Numbered from the stretch's first letter, positions 30,813 to 40,671 are shown. The stretch is DNA of 64,000 bases from Pseudoalteromonas sp. DL-6 (GCF_004328665.1 NZ_CP019770.1:1860001-1924000); one strand, 5' to 3'. The notes: generated by a model from the letters alone, not told the origin. Made by a program: numbers and translations.

Positions 30813-31151
30813 TTATTCAGCGTCTGCAGGTTTATGCTTTGCAGCTGTTTCAGTGATCAACGGTTGTAATTCACCACGTTGAAACATCTCAATGATAATG
30901 TCACAGCCACCAATTAACTCACCTTCAACCCAAAGTTGTGGGAAAGTAGGCCAGTTAGCGTAAGCAGGAAGCTCCGCACGAATGTCTGGATTAAGTAAAA
31001 TATCTACATAAGCAAACGGTTCACCACACGACATTAACGCTTGTGATGCTTGTGAAGAAAAACCACAATTAGGCAGTTTTGGTGATCCTTTCATGTATAA
31101 GATGATTGGGTTTTCAGCAATTTGCTGTTTAATTTTATCGATGGTTTCCAT
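30813..31151 (-). CDS. grxD: Monothiol glutaredoxin Grx4
   Basis: A 112-residue monothiol glutaredoxin with the CGFS active site at residues 29-32 (LPNCGFSSQA), followed by the glutathione-binding WPTFPQLWVEGELIGGCDI. CGFS glutaredoxins hold 2Fe-2S clusters with BolA partners and deliver them to target proteins in the cytoplasm. The C-terminus has a short charged extension (ETAAKHKPADAE). GAGG lies 6 bases before the ATG. It is divergent from sodB; both concern iron and oxidative stress. Confidence 0.96.
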   Translation of the reverse strand: METIDKIKQQIAENPIILYMKGSPKLPNCGFSSQASQALMSCGEPFAYVDILLNPDIRAELPAYANWPTFPQLWVEGELIGGCDIIIEMFQRGELQPLITETAAKHKPADAE

Positions 31152-31260
31152 TTACAACCTCAAAATGACGATAGCGAACACATTAGGCCTTGAAAAAGTT
31201 TCACTGTGGCCTCAGATATATAGATTAAAATAGGCAATTAAAGCCTCAATCTTAAATAGC

Positions 31261-31307
31261 TTTAGCAATAGCATTGCTGTTTGCTAAAACTTGAGTAAAA
31301 TACTCAA
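31261..31307. promoter_or_regulatory. Two adjacent inverted repeats upstream of sodB
   Basis: TTTAGCAA (31261-31268) pairs with TTGCTAAA (31281-31288); TTGAGTA-AAA-TACTCAA is a perfect 17-bp palindrome at 31291-31307. They lie 110-155 bases before sodB in the gap shared with grxD. They may be operators or a terminator; no known site was recognised. Confidence 0.3.
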
Positions 31308-31415
31308 CAATTATAGTAACACTATATTCCTGTTTGGTATAGATAAGTGCCCTGTTTGTGCAGGCATTACGTATTACTAAATAGACTATCAACCAAAAGA
31401 AGATGGAGATAAAAA

Positions 31416-31997
31416 ATGGCATTTGAACTACCGTCACTACCGTATGCAATTGATGCACTTGAGCCACATATTTCACAAGAAACGTTAGAGTTTCACCATG
31501 GTAAACACCACAACACTTATGTGACTAAACTTAACGGTTTAATTCCAGGCACTGAGTTTGAAGGTAAATCACTTGAAGAAATCGTTTGTTCTTCAGAAGG
31601 CGGTGTTTTCAACAACGCTGCTCAAATCTGGAACCACACTTTCTACTGGAACAGCCTATCTCCAAATGGCGGTGGCGCTCCAACAGGTGCAGTTGCTGAT
31701 GCAATTAACGCGAAATGGGGCTCATTTGACGCATTTAAAGACGCGTTAAACGACAAAGCAGTAAATAACTTTGGTTCAAGCTGGACTTGGTTAGTTAAAC
31801 TAGCTGATGGTTCACTAGACATCGTTAATACATCTAACGCTGCAACACCGTTAACAGATGCAGGTGTTACTCCAATCCTAACTGTGGATTTATGGGAACA
31901 CGCATACTACATTGATTACCGTAACGTGCGTCCAGATTACCTTAAAGGTTTCTGGTCACTTGTTAACTGGGAATTCGCGAACGCTAACTTCGCATAA
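31416..31997 (+). CDS. sodB: Iron superoxide dismutase
   Basis: SodB disproportionates superoxide in the cytoplasm. The 193-residue product has the four metal ligands His27 ([10 protein letters not shown]), His74 (WNHTFYW), Asp158 and His162 ([11 protein letters not shown]). The Ala-Gln pair in NNAAQIWNH and the GSSWTWLV context favour iron over manganese. GGAG lies 9 bases before the ATG. It is a single-gene unit with a terminator directly after. Confidence 0.96.
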   Translation: MAFELPSLPYAIDALEPHISQETLEFHHGKHHNTYVTKLNGLIPGTEFEGKSLEEIVCSSEGGVFNNAAQIWNHTFYWNSLSPNGGGAPTGAVADAINAKWGSFDAFKDALNDKAVNNFGSSWTWLVKLADGSLDIVNTSNAATPLTDAGVTPILTVDLWEHAYYIDYRNVRPDYLKGFWSLVNWEFANANFA

Positions 31998-32017
31998 TTA
32001 GTTTAATACTAGTTTTT

Positions 32018-32044
32018 AAAAAAGACGCTTAGGCGTCTTTTTTT
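32018..32044 (+). terminator. Terminator after sodB
   Basis: AAAGACGC-TTAG-GCGTCTTT followed by further T residues, 20 bases after the stop. Confidence 0.88.
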
Positions 32045-32207
32045 ATGCCTACAATTTGCATTAATCGCGTTTATACGTAGGTTGTTTTATAAAAGCGCAT
32101 CATGATCATTTTTCATATAAATTTTTAATTTTATTGCACAAAAAATTAAATTCGTGACTAGACTTTAAATAGTGAATACATTTTCCAAGTAGGTTTCGGA
32201 GGTCATT

Positions 32208-34130
32208 ATGACTATTTTTGATCACTACCAAGCACGTTATGAATCAACACAAGAAGAAGAGTACAGTGTTGCTGAATTTCTAGAAATTTGTAAAACCGAT
32301 AAGTCTGCTTATGCCAGTGCATCTGAAAGATTACTGATGGCCATTGGCGAGCCTAAAATGGTAGATACTGCTACCGATACTCGCTTAAGTCGCTTATTTT
32401 CGAACCGTGTTGTTGCACGTTACCCCGCATTTGCCGATTTTTATGGCATGGAAGACGCTATTGAACAAATTGTGTCTTATTTAAAACATGCTGCGCAAGG
32501 CTTAGAAGAGTGTAAACAAGTGCTTTATTTACTTGGCCCTGTTGGTGGCGGTAAGTCATCGATTGCTGAAAAATTAAAGTATTTAATGCAACAAGTGCCT
32601 ATATACTCAATTAAAGGCTCTCCTGTTAATGACCATCCATTGGCATTATTTGACCCCATTGAAGATGCAAACCTGCTCGAAAAAGAATACGGAATTAAGT
32701 CTCGCTACCTGAAAACGGTAATGTCGCCATGGGCTGCAAAACGCTTACAAGAATTCAACGGTGATATTAGTCAGTTTAGAGTGGTAAAACGCTTCCCATC
32801 AATTTTAAATCAAGTGGCAATTGCCAAAACAGAACCTGGTGACGAAAACAACCAAGATATTTCTGCTCTTGTAGGTAAAGTAGATATTCGCCAGCTAGAA
32901 CATTTTGCACAAAATGATCCTGATGCGTATGCCTATTCAGGCGCATTATGTTTAGCTAACCAAGGCCTAATGGAATTTGTGGAAATGTTTAAAGCACCGA
33001 TAAAAGTGTTACATCCGCTTTTAACAGCTACCCAAGAAGGCAACTATAATGGCACAGAAGGCATAAGTGCCTTGCCATTTAGCGGCATGATACTCGCCCA
33101 CTCCAACGAGTCAGAATGGCAAACCTTTAAAAACAATAAAAACAACGAAGCTTTTTTAGATCGTGTCTATATTGTTAAAGTCCCATATTGCTTAAGAGTA
33201 ACTGAGGAAATTAAAATTTACGATAAGCTGATTGAGCACAGTGAATTATACAACGCTCCATGTGCGCCAGGAACACTTAAAATTTTAGCGCAGTTTACCA
33301 CCCTATCACGATTAAAAGAGCCAGAGAATTCTAGCATTTACTCTAAAATGCGGGTCTACGATGGTGAAACACTCAAAGACACCGATCCAAAAGCTAAGTC
33401 GTATCAAGAATACCGTGATTACGCAGGAGTAGATGAGGGCATGACAGGTCTTTCAACCCGTTTTGCGTTTAAAATTTTATCCCGCGTATTCAACTTTGAC
33501 ACCACCGAAGTGGCCGCCAACCCTGTACATTTGTTTTATGTGCTTGAGCAACAAATTGAACGTGAACAATTTAGCGCTGAGGTTGAAGAGCGCTATTTAA
33601 GCTTTTTAAAAGGCTATTTAATCCCACAATATGTTGAGTTTATAGGTAAAGAGCTTCAAACCGCCTATCTAGAGTCATACTCAGAATACGGACAAAATAT
33701 ATTTGATCGCTATGTAATTTATGCTGATTTTTGGATTCAAGATCAAGAATACCGAGATCCTGATACCGGCCAACTATTTGACCGTGATGCGCTTAATGCT
33801 GAGCTCGAAAAAATTGAGAAACCTGCGGGCATCTCTAATCCTAAAGACTTTAGGAATGAGATTGTTAACTTTGTACTGCGTGCTCGCGCTCACAATAATG
33901 GTAAAAATCCGCTGTGGACGAGTTATGAAAAACTACGCACTGTTATTGAGAAAAAAATGTTCTCAAACACAGAGGACTTACTCCCAGTCATTTCATTTAA
34001 TGCTAAAACGTCAGCTGAAGATCAGCAAAAGCATGAAGACTTTGTTAACCGTATGGTTGAAAAAGGCTATACCCAAAAACAAGTGCGCTTACTATCTGAG
34101 TGGTATTTACGGGTTAGAAAATCGCAATAA
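32208..34130 (+). CDS. prkA: PrkA-type serine protein kinase (YeaG)
   Basis: A 640-residue AAA+ type protein kinase. An N-terminal PrkA AAA domain has the P-loop GPVGGGKS (110-117), and the C-terminal domain is related to nucleotidyl kinases. E. coli YeaG acts in adaptation to sustained nitrogen starvation and stationary phase. An ideal GGAGG lies 7 bases before the ATG. It heads a co-directional set with yeaH, spoVR and a universal stress protein; the first gap is 31 bases, the next 18 and the last 5, so they probably form one operon. The promoter was not resolved; the 160 bases upstream are AT-rich. Confidence 0.95.
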   Translation: MTIFDHYQARYESTQEEEYSVAEFLEICKTDKSAYASASERLLMAIGEPKMVDTATDTRLSRLFSNRVVARYPAFADFYGMEDAIEQIVSYLKHAAQGLEECKQVLYLLGPVGGGKSSIAEKLKYLMQQVPIYSIKGSPVNDHPLALFDPIEDANLLEKEYGIKSRYLKTVMSPWAAKRLQEFNGDISQFRVVKRFPSILNQVAIAKTEPGDENNQDISALVGKVDIRQLEHFAQNDPDAYAYSGALCLANQGLMEFVEMFKAPIKVLHPLLTATQEGNYNGTEGISALPFSGMILAHSNESEWQTFKNNKNNEAFLDRVYIVKVPYCLRVTEEIKIYDKLIEHSELYNAPCAPGTLKILAQFTTLSRLKEPENSSIYSKMRVYDGETLKDTDPKAKSYQEYRDYAGVDEGMTGLSTRFAFKILSRVFNFDTTEVAANPVHLFYVLEQQIEREQFSAEVEERYLSFLKGYLIPQYVEFIGKELQTAYLESYSEYGQNIFDRYVIYADFWIQDQEYRDPDTGQLFDRDALNAELEKIEKPAGISNPKDFRNEIVNFVLRARAHNNGKNPLWTSYEKLRTVIEKKMFSNTEDLLPVISFNAKTSAEDQQKHEDFVNRMVEKGYTQKQVRLLSEWYLRVRKSQ

Positions 34131-34161
34131 CCTTCATAATTGCAGTTTTTAGGAGGTCATT

Positions 34162-35445
34162 ATGGCGCATTTTATCGACAGGCGTTTAAATGGCAAAAAT
34201 AAAAGTACGGTTAATCGCCAGCGTTTTATAAGGCGTTATAAAAAGCAAATTAAAGAAGCGGTGTCTGATGCGATAAACAAACGCAGCGTCACCGACTCTA
34301 GCTCTGGGGAGAGTATATCTATTCCGCAGCGTGATATTAGTGAGCCTACTTTTCATCAAGGCAAAGGTGGAAATAGAGAGCAAATACATCCAGGTAACGA
34401 TCAGTTCTCTACTGGGGATAAAATAGAGCGACCTAAAGGTGGACAAGGCGGTGGTGCGGGCGAAGGCGAAGCGAGTGACTCTGGCGAAGGCCAAGATGAT
34501 TTTGTTTTCTCTATTTCTAAAGATGAATACCTTGATTTGTTATTTGAAGACTTAGCGCTTCCTAATTTACAAGAGAACCAGCTCGATAAGCTCGTACAGA
34601 TGAAAACGCATCGTGCTGGGTTTTGTAGTGATGGTATGCCCAGTAATATTGACGTAGTGCGTTCATTACAAGGCTCTTTAGCTCGTAGAATTGCAATGAC
34701 CGCAGGAAAAAAGCGCCGCCTTAGTGAACTTGAAGGACAACTCGCATTGCTACTTGAGCAACCGCACTGCGACAAAGCTGCCGTGGCATTATTGCAAAAA
34801 GAAATCGACATACTCAAACAGCAAATTAAAACGGTGCCGTTTATTGATAACTATGATTTACGTTTTCGTAACTACAATAAGCAGCCGCACCCAACCAGTA
34901 AAGCGGTGATGTTTTGTATTATGGATGTATCTGGTTCAATGGATCAGGCCACCAAAGATATGGCTAAACGCTTTTATATTTTGCTTTATCAGTTTTTAAC
35001 TCGCAGTTATAAAGACATTGAGGTTGTATACATTCGCCACCATACCCAAGCAAAAGAAGTTGATGAACAGGAATTTTTTTACTCTCAAGAAACAGGCGGT
35101 ACTATCGTTTCAAGTGCACTTAAGCTGATGAACGAAATAATAGCAGAGCGCTATAATGCTGATGAATGGAATATATACGCCGCGCAGGCATCCGATGGCG
35201 ATAATTGGGCAGATGACACCCCACAATGCGGGCATATTTTGCGAAACAAACTATTAAGCGCAGTGCGATATTTTGCTTATATAGAAATTACCACCCGCGC
35301 CCATCAGAGCTTATGGCGCGAGTATCAAAACATTAGCCAAACTCACAGTAATTTTGCCATCCAACATATTCAAGGTGTTGAAGACATTTACCCTATATTT
35401 AGGGAGCTATTTAAAAAAGGCCGTCAACAGCAAGGGGCTGCATAG
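34162..35445 (+). CDS. yeaH: YeaH/DUF444 family VWA-like protein
   Basis: A 427-residue DUF444 protein with a basic N-terminus ([17 protein letters not shown]), a Gly-rich linker near residues 92-110 ([18 protein letters not shown]), and a C-terminal von Willebrand A-like fold whose MIDAS motif is DVSGS (255-259). The family almost always accompanies PrkA and SpoVR and is needed with YeaG for stress survival in E. coli; its biochemical role is unknown. AGGAGG lies 6 bases before the ATG. Confidence 0.93.
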   Translation: MAHFIDRRLNGKNKSTVNRQRFIRRYKKQIKEAVSDAINKRSVTDSSSGESISIPQRDISEPTFHQGKGGNREQIHPGNDQFSTGDKIERPKGGQGGGAGEGEASDSGEGQDDFVFSISKDEYLDLLFEDLALPNLQENQLDKLVQMKTHRAGFCSDGMPSNIDVVRSLQGSLARRIAMTAGKKRRLSELEGQLALLLEQPHCDKAAVALLQKEIDILKQQIKTVPFIDNYDLRFRNYNKQPHPTSKAVMFCIMDVSGSMDQATKDMAKRFYILLYQFLTRSYKDIEVVYIRHHTQAKEVDEQEFFYSQETGGTIVSSALKLMNEIIAERYNADEWNIYAAQASDGDNWADDTPQCGHILRNKLLSAVRYFAYIEITTRAHQSLWREYQNISQTHSNFAIQHIQGVEDIYPIFRELFKKGRQQQGAA

Positions 35446-35463
35446 CCAAAGCGAGGTAGCAAT

Positions 35464-36978
35464 ATGAATAATAAGCGAATGAGTGATGGACCAGATTGGA
35501 CCTTTGAATTACTTCAGCAATACCAAGATGAAATTGCGCGTGTTGCTGAGCATTACAAGCTAGATACCTACCCTAACCAAATTGAAGTGATCACCGCAGA
35601 GCAAATGATGGATGCTTATTCAAGCGTAGGCATGCCGATTGGTTATACTCACTGGTCTTATGGTAAAAAGTTTATTCAAACAGAGCAAAATTATAAACGC
35701 GGTCAAATGGGGCTTGCGTATGAAATTGTAATTAACTCAGACCCCTGTATTGCCTATTTAATGGAAGAAAATACTCTGCCGATGCAGGCGCTTGTGATGG
35801 CGCATGCGTGCTACGGACATAACTCTTTTTTTAAGGGGAATTATTTATTTAAAACCTGGACTGATGCGGGCTCAATAATTGATTATTTGTTGTTTGCTAA
35901 AAACTATATTAGCCGCTGTGAAGAAAAATACGGTATTTCTGAAGTAGAAAGCATACTTGACTCTTGCCATGCGTTAATGAGTTATGGTGTTGACAGATAC
36001 AAACGTCCGCAGCGAATTTCGTTATTTGAAGAACAAAAACGTCAACAAGAACGTGCTGAGTACTTACAATCACAAGTTAATGAGCTGTGGCGTACTATTC
36101 CCTCTCAGCAGCAAGAATCAAAAAAACGTGAGCGCCACTTTCCGCAAGAACCGCAGGAAAACATTCTGTATTTTATTGAAAAAAACGCCCCTTTACTTGA
36201 GTCATGGCAGCGAGAAATTGTACGTATCGTGCGAAAAATATCGCAGTACTTTTATCCGCAAAAACAAACACAGGTTATGAATGAAGGTTGGGCCACTTTT
36301 TGGCATTACACTATTTTGAACCACTTATATGATGAGGGAAAACTAACCGATTCATTTATGTTAGAGTTTTTACAAAGCCATACTAATGTTGTGTACCAAC
36401 CTCCCTACAATAGCGATTATTATTCTGGCATAAACCCTTATGCGCTGGGTTTTAATATGATGGTAGATATACGTCGTATTTGCGAAAACCCAACTGAAGA
36501 AGACAAACGCTGGTTTCCTGAACATGCTGGCAGTGACTGGCTAGAGACCCTGCACTTTGCAATGCAAAACTTCAAAGATGAAAGTTTTATTAGCCAATTT
36601 TTATCGCCAAAACTGATCAGAGACTTTAAATTGTTCACTATAGTAGACCATGCTAGCAACCCACATTTAGAAATAGGCGCTATTCACGACGATAATGGCT
36701 ACAAAGCGGTTAGAGAAGCGCTTTCTGCACAATATAACCTTAGTAATCATGAACCTAACATACAAGTTTACAATGTTGACTTACGAGGCGATCGCTCATT
36801 AACTCTGCGATATATCCCTCATAATGCCATTCCACTGGCCAACTCCCATGGGGAGGTATTAAAACACCTTTACAGGCTATGGGGCTTTAAGGTAAAACTG
36901 GAACAGGAGTCAAATTCTGGTGAGATTTCAACCATTGGTCAATGCCCAATCGATGATTCACGCCATACAATAGAGTAA
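35464..36978 (+). CDS. ycgB: SpoVR family protein (YcgB)
   Basis: A 504-residue SpoVR/YcgB homologue. Family hallmarks are visible: the N-terminal GPDWTFELLQQYQDEI, the His-rich VMAHACYGHNSFFKGNYLF, and the NEGWATFWHYTILNHLYDEG motif. SpoVR takes part in cortex formation in Bacillus; in proteobacteria it belongs to the PrkA-YeaH stress module and its reaction is unknown. The conserved His/Glu motifs look like a metal site, but that is inference. Stop to the next ATG is 5 bases. Confidence 0.95.
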   Translation: MNNKRMSDGPDWTFELLQQYQDEIARVAEHYKLDTYPNQIEVITAEQMMDAYSSVGMPIGYTHWSYGKKFIQTEQNYKRGQMGLAYEIVINSDPCIAYLMEENTLPMQALVMAHACYGHNSFFKGNYLFKTWTDAGSIIDYLLFAKNYISRCEEKYGISEVESILDSCHALMSYGVDRYKRPQRISLFEEQKRQQERAEYLQSQVNELWRTIPSQQQESKKRERHFPQEPQENILYFIEKNAPLLESWQREIVRIVRKISQYFYPQKQTQVMNEGWATFWHYTILNHLYDEGKLTDSFMLEFLQSHTNVVYQPPYNSDYYSGINPYALGFNMMVDIRRICENPTEEDKRWFPEHAGSDWLETLHFAMQNFKDESFISQFLSPKLIRDFKLFTIVDHASNPHLEIGAIHDDNGYKAVREALSAQYNLSNHEPNIQVYNVDLRGDRSLTLRYIPHNAIPLANSHGEVLKHLYRLWGFKVKLEQESNSGEISTIGQCPIDDSRHTIE

Positions 36979-36983
36979 AAATA

Positions 36984-37865
36984 ATGGATAGAAAAAAGCT
37001 GCTTGTACTAATTGATTCGGTTGAATTTGCAAAAACCTCTTTGCAACATGCGAAACAAAAGGCACTTCAAGGCGATAAGCATATTGATATTGTTGCCTTT
37101 AGCTTTGAAGAAACCGGTAACATTTTATTCTCTCTGTCACCAGAACAATTACTTGCGCTGCAAGATAAATGCCTTTCATCATTAAGAGCACAGTTGGAGC
37201 CACTCATTGCAGTGGAACTAGCCGGGTGCAGTTATACCTTTCAAACCGCATGGCATGAAGCCCCAGAGCAATGGCTTAACGAAGATATTGACACCGATGA
37301 TTATGAAATGGTGATAAAAACCCGCCATATCGATAGCGATAGCCAATTTAGCGAGCTTGATTGGCAACTTATTCGCTTTACACCCATCGCACTGTATTTG
37401 GCAGCAGATAATAAATGGCGCAAACATACCAACATACTCGCCGCACTTGATTTAGCCAGCGAAAAGCCTGCAAAGCATAAACTTAATCAAGCGATTGTTA
37501 AATATGGACTAGCGTATGCAGAGCGAACAGGTTGTGAATTTTATGCAGGCTACACTGTCTATATTTCTCCAATATTAAGAGATTTAGGCTTAGTTTTTTC
37601 TGAGGAGCAGCTAGTTAACGCGTTTGAGAAACTACCGAAATCGCAGCAGGCCCTTATAACAGATAACAACTTACGCGATAAGCTTCACATTAAAGCAGGA
37701 TTACCCGAGCAGGTGATCCCAAGCTTAGCAGCTAAGTTTAATGCTGATTTAGTGATTATAGGTTCTGTAGGAAATGTTGGGATTAAAGCAAAGCTGATTG
37801 GTAATACTGCAGAGAAAATAATGCTTTTACTCAAAACTGATTTACTAATTTTACCTCCCAATTAA
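36984..37865 (+). CDS. uspE: Tandem universal stress protein (UspE-like)
   Basis: A 293-residue protein with two Usp folds in a row. The second keeps the ATP-binding signature G-2x-G-9x-G-(S/T) within GSVGNVGIKAKLIGNTAEKI; the first (residues 1-140) is degenerate. This is the UspE layout, a class involved in stress survival and motility/adhesion in E. coli. It begins 5 bases after spoVR, which ties it to the prkA module. The bidirectional terminator directly after closes the operon. Confidence 0.85.
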   Translation: MDRKKLLVLIDSVEFAKTSLQHAKQKALQGDKHIDIVAFSFEETGNILFSLSPEQLLALQDKCLSSLRAQLEPLIAVELAGCSYTFQTAWHEAPEQWLNEDIDTDDYEMVIKTRHIDSDSQFSELDWQLIRFTPIALYLAADNKWRKHTNILAALDLASEKPAKHKLNQAIVKYGLAYAERTGCEFYAGYTVYISPILRDLGLVFSEEQLVNAFEKLPKSQQALITDNNLRDKLHIKAGLPEQVIPSLAAKFNADLVIIGSVGNVGIKAKLIGNTAEKIMLLLKTDLLILPPN

Positions 37866-37891
37866 AAAATGATGCTTATGCATCATTTTTT
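37864..37891. terminator. Bidirectional terminator between uspE and diguanylate cyclase gene
   Basis: A6-TGATGC-TTAT-GCATCA-T6. The stop codon of the diguanylate cyclase gene lies in the loop. Confidence 0.88.
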
Positions 37892-38847
37892 ATATCAGCG
37901 TATACCGACACTCTATTTCGTCCATTTTCTTTTGAGTGATAAAGTGCTTTATCGGCAGCTTCAATCCAACGTTCATGATCTTTAAATTCGTTGTCAAAGC
38001 AAGCAATACCCACACTAATGGCCATATGTACTGTATGCTCTTTGTATTTAGCGGGTGAGGTTTCAATTAATTGGCGTAAGCGCTCAGCAAATACAATCGC
38101 CCCTTGTTTATCGGTATCTAACAAAGTAACAACAAACTCTTCACCACCGTAGCGCCCAGCAATATCTGTTTCACGCAATGCAGTTCTCAGTAAACTCGCT
38201 ATATGACGAAGTGCTTCATCTCCTGCACTGTGGCCAAAGTCATCGTTTACCTTTTTAAAGTGATCAATATCAAAAATTAATAACGAACAACAGCCTTCAC
38301 TGCGCTTAGTACGTAAAAATTCTTGGTGCAACAAATGCTCCCAATGTCCTCGGTTTGCAAGCTGGGTAAGGCTGTCGGTTTGACTAACTCGCTCTAATTT
38401 TTTGTTTAACTCTTCAAGCTCTTTTTTGTTCACCGCAATATCAGTCACGTCGTAGAGAATAATGCAAATATGCGCCACTTCGCCTCGCGTGTTGGTCAGC
38501 GGGATAAATGTTGCGTTCTGATACATGTAATCTGCTTTACCAGTAATAGGTCGATAGTTTTTAAAGCGAAAAATATACGGCTGTTGTTCCCAAATAGTAA
38601 ATGAGCGATTTTTTAATACAAACACGGATTCTGCTTTACTCTTAAACCATTTTTCATCAATGGCTGGGAATAGATCAAACAAGTCTTTATCTTTTACAGC
38701 ACTGGGTAACAGCCCTGAATGATTTTCCATAAAGCCATTCCACACGCACACCTTGTAGTCTCTATCAAGCACTACAAGGCCTACATCAACCGTATTAAAC
38801 ATGTCCATTAACCAATGGATTTCATTTAAATCTAAATCAGCAGGCAT
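37876..38847 (-). CDS. PAS-GGDEF diguanylate cyclase
   Basis: A 323-residue cytoplasmic diguanylate cyclase, making c-di-GMP from two GTP. An N-terminal PAS domain (about residues 10-135, LDRDYKVCVWNGFMENHSG) is joined by a short coiled coil to a GGDEF domain. The active-site loop is GGEEF (234-238), a catalytically competent variant, and the inhibitory site RETD (225-228) lies exactly 5 residues before it, so product inhibition is expected. No membrane segment. It begins 6 bases after the receiver-CheC gene, so both are co-transcribed and probably functionally linked. Confidence 0.92.
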   Translation of the reverse strand: MPADLDLNEIHWLMDMFNTVDVGLVVLDRDYKVCVWNGFMENHSGLLPSAVKDKDLFDLFPAIDEKWFKSKAESVFVLKNRSFTIWEQQPYIFRFKNYRPITGKADYMYQNATFIPLTNTRGEVAHICIILYDVTDIAVNKKELEELNKKLERVSQTDSLTQLANRGHWEHLLHQEFLRTKRSEGCCSLLIFDIDHFKKVNDDFGHSAGDEALRHIASLLRTALRETDIAGRYGGEEFVVTLLDTDKQGAIVFAERLRQLIETSPAKYKEHTVHMAISVGIACFDNEFKDHERWIEAADKALYHSKENGRNRVSVYADIKNDA

Positions 38848-38853
38848 AAATAT

Positions 38854-39858
38854 TTAATCTTCCAGCAGATAGGCAACTTTATATTTTAAAGTTTTGAGTG
38901 AATCTTCAGTAAAGAGCAACATTAAATCACAACTAATATCATGATTTTCAATACCGTAACTAATTTCTATGGCGAGTGTTCGCTGCCAACGATCTTTATT
39001 TGATTTTACCAGCTCTGACACGTCACGATGCTGCCCCAATACAATTGGGTGGCCTTGAGAGAAAGTCATATCAAGCTGCTTTGAAAAACCAGTTAAAATA
39101 GCACCTATCAGAATATTACTAATATCCATTAACAGCTCTAACTCAACCTTATCGTTAAGTTCACCGTCGTAATTCATTAAAGATGCAATTTCTTTAAAAC
39201 TAGAGTCGTTTAGTAGCAGTAACGCCTCACCAGAGACACCGCCCCCAATAAAACCTTGGCAGATGCCCGATGTAGTGCTGCTGTTGTCAACTGAACGCAA
39301 CGCCATATCGAGTTCGCTAACTTCTAAAACATTTACATTAGGTATAGGTAATTTAACGAACACATTGAGCAGTCTTGCAAGTAGGTCTCCCGCTTGCCCC
39401 ATAGCAACATTAGTGAGTTCTTGGTAGACGTCACGTACATCAGGGTCAACTTGCTCACCAAGCGCATTGGAGAGCCGCTCTCGTAAAGCTTTATCTTTAA
39501 TACCATGGTGTTCAATGATGGCGGCGAGCTTTTCGGAGGAACATGGCTTTTGAATAAAATCTATGGCGCCAAGTTCAAGTACACGTTGATGCGCACTCGG
39601 TTGAATGTCGCCAGATACCACTACAGTTAATACATTGAGTCCCTGATCTTTCATGGCCGTTAATACTTCATAACCATCCATTTCTGGCATATTTAAGTCA
39701 AGGAAAAGAATTTCAGGGGGAGATTTAGTGAGCTGTTTTATGCAGTCGACACCATCATATGCAAATTCAACTTTAATATCCCAATCATCGGGTAAGGAGC
39801 GAGCCAACTGACGTCGTGCTAATTTTGAATCATCACATATTAAAACCGATGTTGACAT
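38854..39858 (-). CDS. Response regulator with CheC-like phosphatase output domain
   Basis: A 334-residue two-domain protein. Residues 1-125 are a receiver with the acidic pair DD (9-10), phospho-acceptor Asp54 (LFLDLNMPEMDG), Ser83 and Lys104 (QKP). The C-terminal part is CheC/CheX-like: DVYQELTNVAMGQAG fits the phosphatase motif D/S-x3-E-x2-N, with a Pro about 22 residues later; the second copy (LLMDISNIL) has Asp for Glu. CheC-type domains dephosphorylate receiver proteins. The downstream cyclase suggests control of c-di-GMP signalling. The partner histidine kinase is not in the window. Confidence 0.85.
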   Translation of the reverse strand: MSTSVLICDDSKLARRQLARSLPDDWDIKVEFAYDGVDCIKQLTKSPPEILFLDLNMPEMDGYEVLTAMKDQGLNVLTVVVSGDIQPSAHQRVLELGAIDFIQKPCSSEKLAAIIEHHGIKDKALRERLSNALGEQVDPDVRDVYQELTNVAMGQAGDLLARLLNVFVKLPIPNVNVLEVSELDMALRSVDNSSTTSGICQGFIGGGVSGEALLLLNDSSFKEIASLMNYDGELNDKVELELLMDISNILIGAILTGFSKQLDMTFSQGHPIVLGQHRDVSELVKSNKDRWQRTLAIEISYGIENHDISCDLMLLFTEDSLKTLKYKVAYLLED

Positions 39859-40070
39859 ACAATCTCACTATTTTAAAACGGGGTGTAATTTTAAGCGTAT
39901 AAAACAAGCCACAGATACATAAAACAATACCTATTTCTTATATATAGTAATCAATGTATTGCTTATTTACAATTTTAGGCAAAATAAAGCTATGGATTAT
40001 TCTGCTTGGTTACTTATCTACATTATAATACACTCACAACTATTACGTTAATTTAAAAGGAAAAAATTCC

Positions 40071-40652
40071 ATGCGTCGTACATTAGCTTTTGCATTAAGC
40101 CTATTTTGCTGTGCCAGTTTTGCCGCAGACTTACCAGAAAACACACTCGATGCAGGAAAAGTAACCGCACAAGGTAAGCCAGTGACATTATTAGGTAAAG
40201 GCCTTATCGTAGGTGAAGATGCCCCTAATTTTAAAGTAGTTAATGACAGTTTTACTGCAGTTACGTTAGAAGATTATAAAGGTCAAGCAGTATTAATTAG
40301 TGTTGTTCCAAGCTTAGATACCGGTATTTGTAGCTTACAAACTAAGCACTTTAATGAAAAAGTCGCCCAGCAATTTCCTGGTGTAGCCATGCTCACCATT
40401 AGTGCCGATTTACCGTTTGCGCAAAAGCGTTTTTGTAAGGCCGAAAATATCGATAAAGTGACGACGCTTTCTGATTCTGTATGGCGTGATTTTGGCCAAA
40501 AGTATGGCTTAATAATTAAAGATATGGGCTTACTTACCCGCGCGGTGTTTATTTTAGATAAAAGCCATAAAGTTATTTATAAGCAATTAGTTAGTAGTTT
40601 ATCAACTGAGCCTGAATACGATAGCGTTATTGAAAAGCTTAAAACGCTCTAA
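40071..40652 (+). CDS. tpx: Thiol peroxidase Tpx with signal peptide
   Basis: A 193-residue atypical 2-Cys peroxiredoxin of the Tpx family that reduces lipid and other peroxides. The peroxidatic Cys87 lies in PSLDTGICSLQ and the resolving Cys122 in QKRFCKAENID. Unlike E. coli Tpx (168 residues), it has a clear signal peptide (MRRTLAFALSLFCCASFA, cleavage before AD near residue 19), so it should act in the periplasm. AAGGA lies about 8 bases before the ATG. A terminator follows. Confidence 0.93.
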   Translation: MRRTLAFALSLFCCASFAADLPENTLDAGKVTAQGKPVTLLGKGLIVGEDAPNFKVVNDSFTAVTLEDYKGQAVLISVVPSLDTGICSLQTKHFNEKVAQQFPGVAMLTISADLPFAQKRFCKAENIDKVTTLSDSVWRDFGQKYGLIIKDMGLLTRAVFILDKSHKVIYKQLVSSLSTEPEYDSVIEKLKTL

Positions 40653-40671
40653 GGGTCGAATTTCAAATAAT

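Noticed and set aside
31252..31476. 74-codon minus-strand frame overlapping the sodB start
   Set aside because: It covers the sodB ribosome site and palindromes, and no ribosome site or conserved motif supports it.
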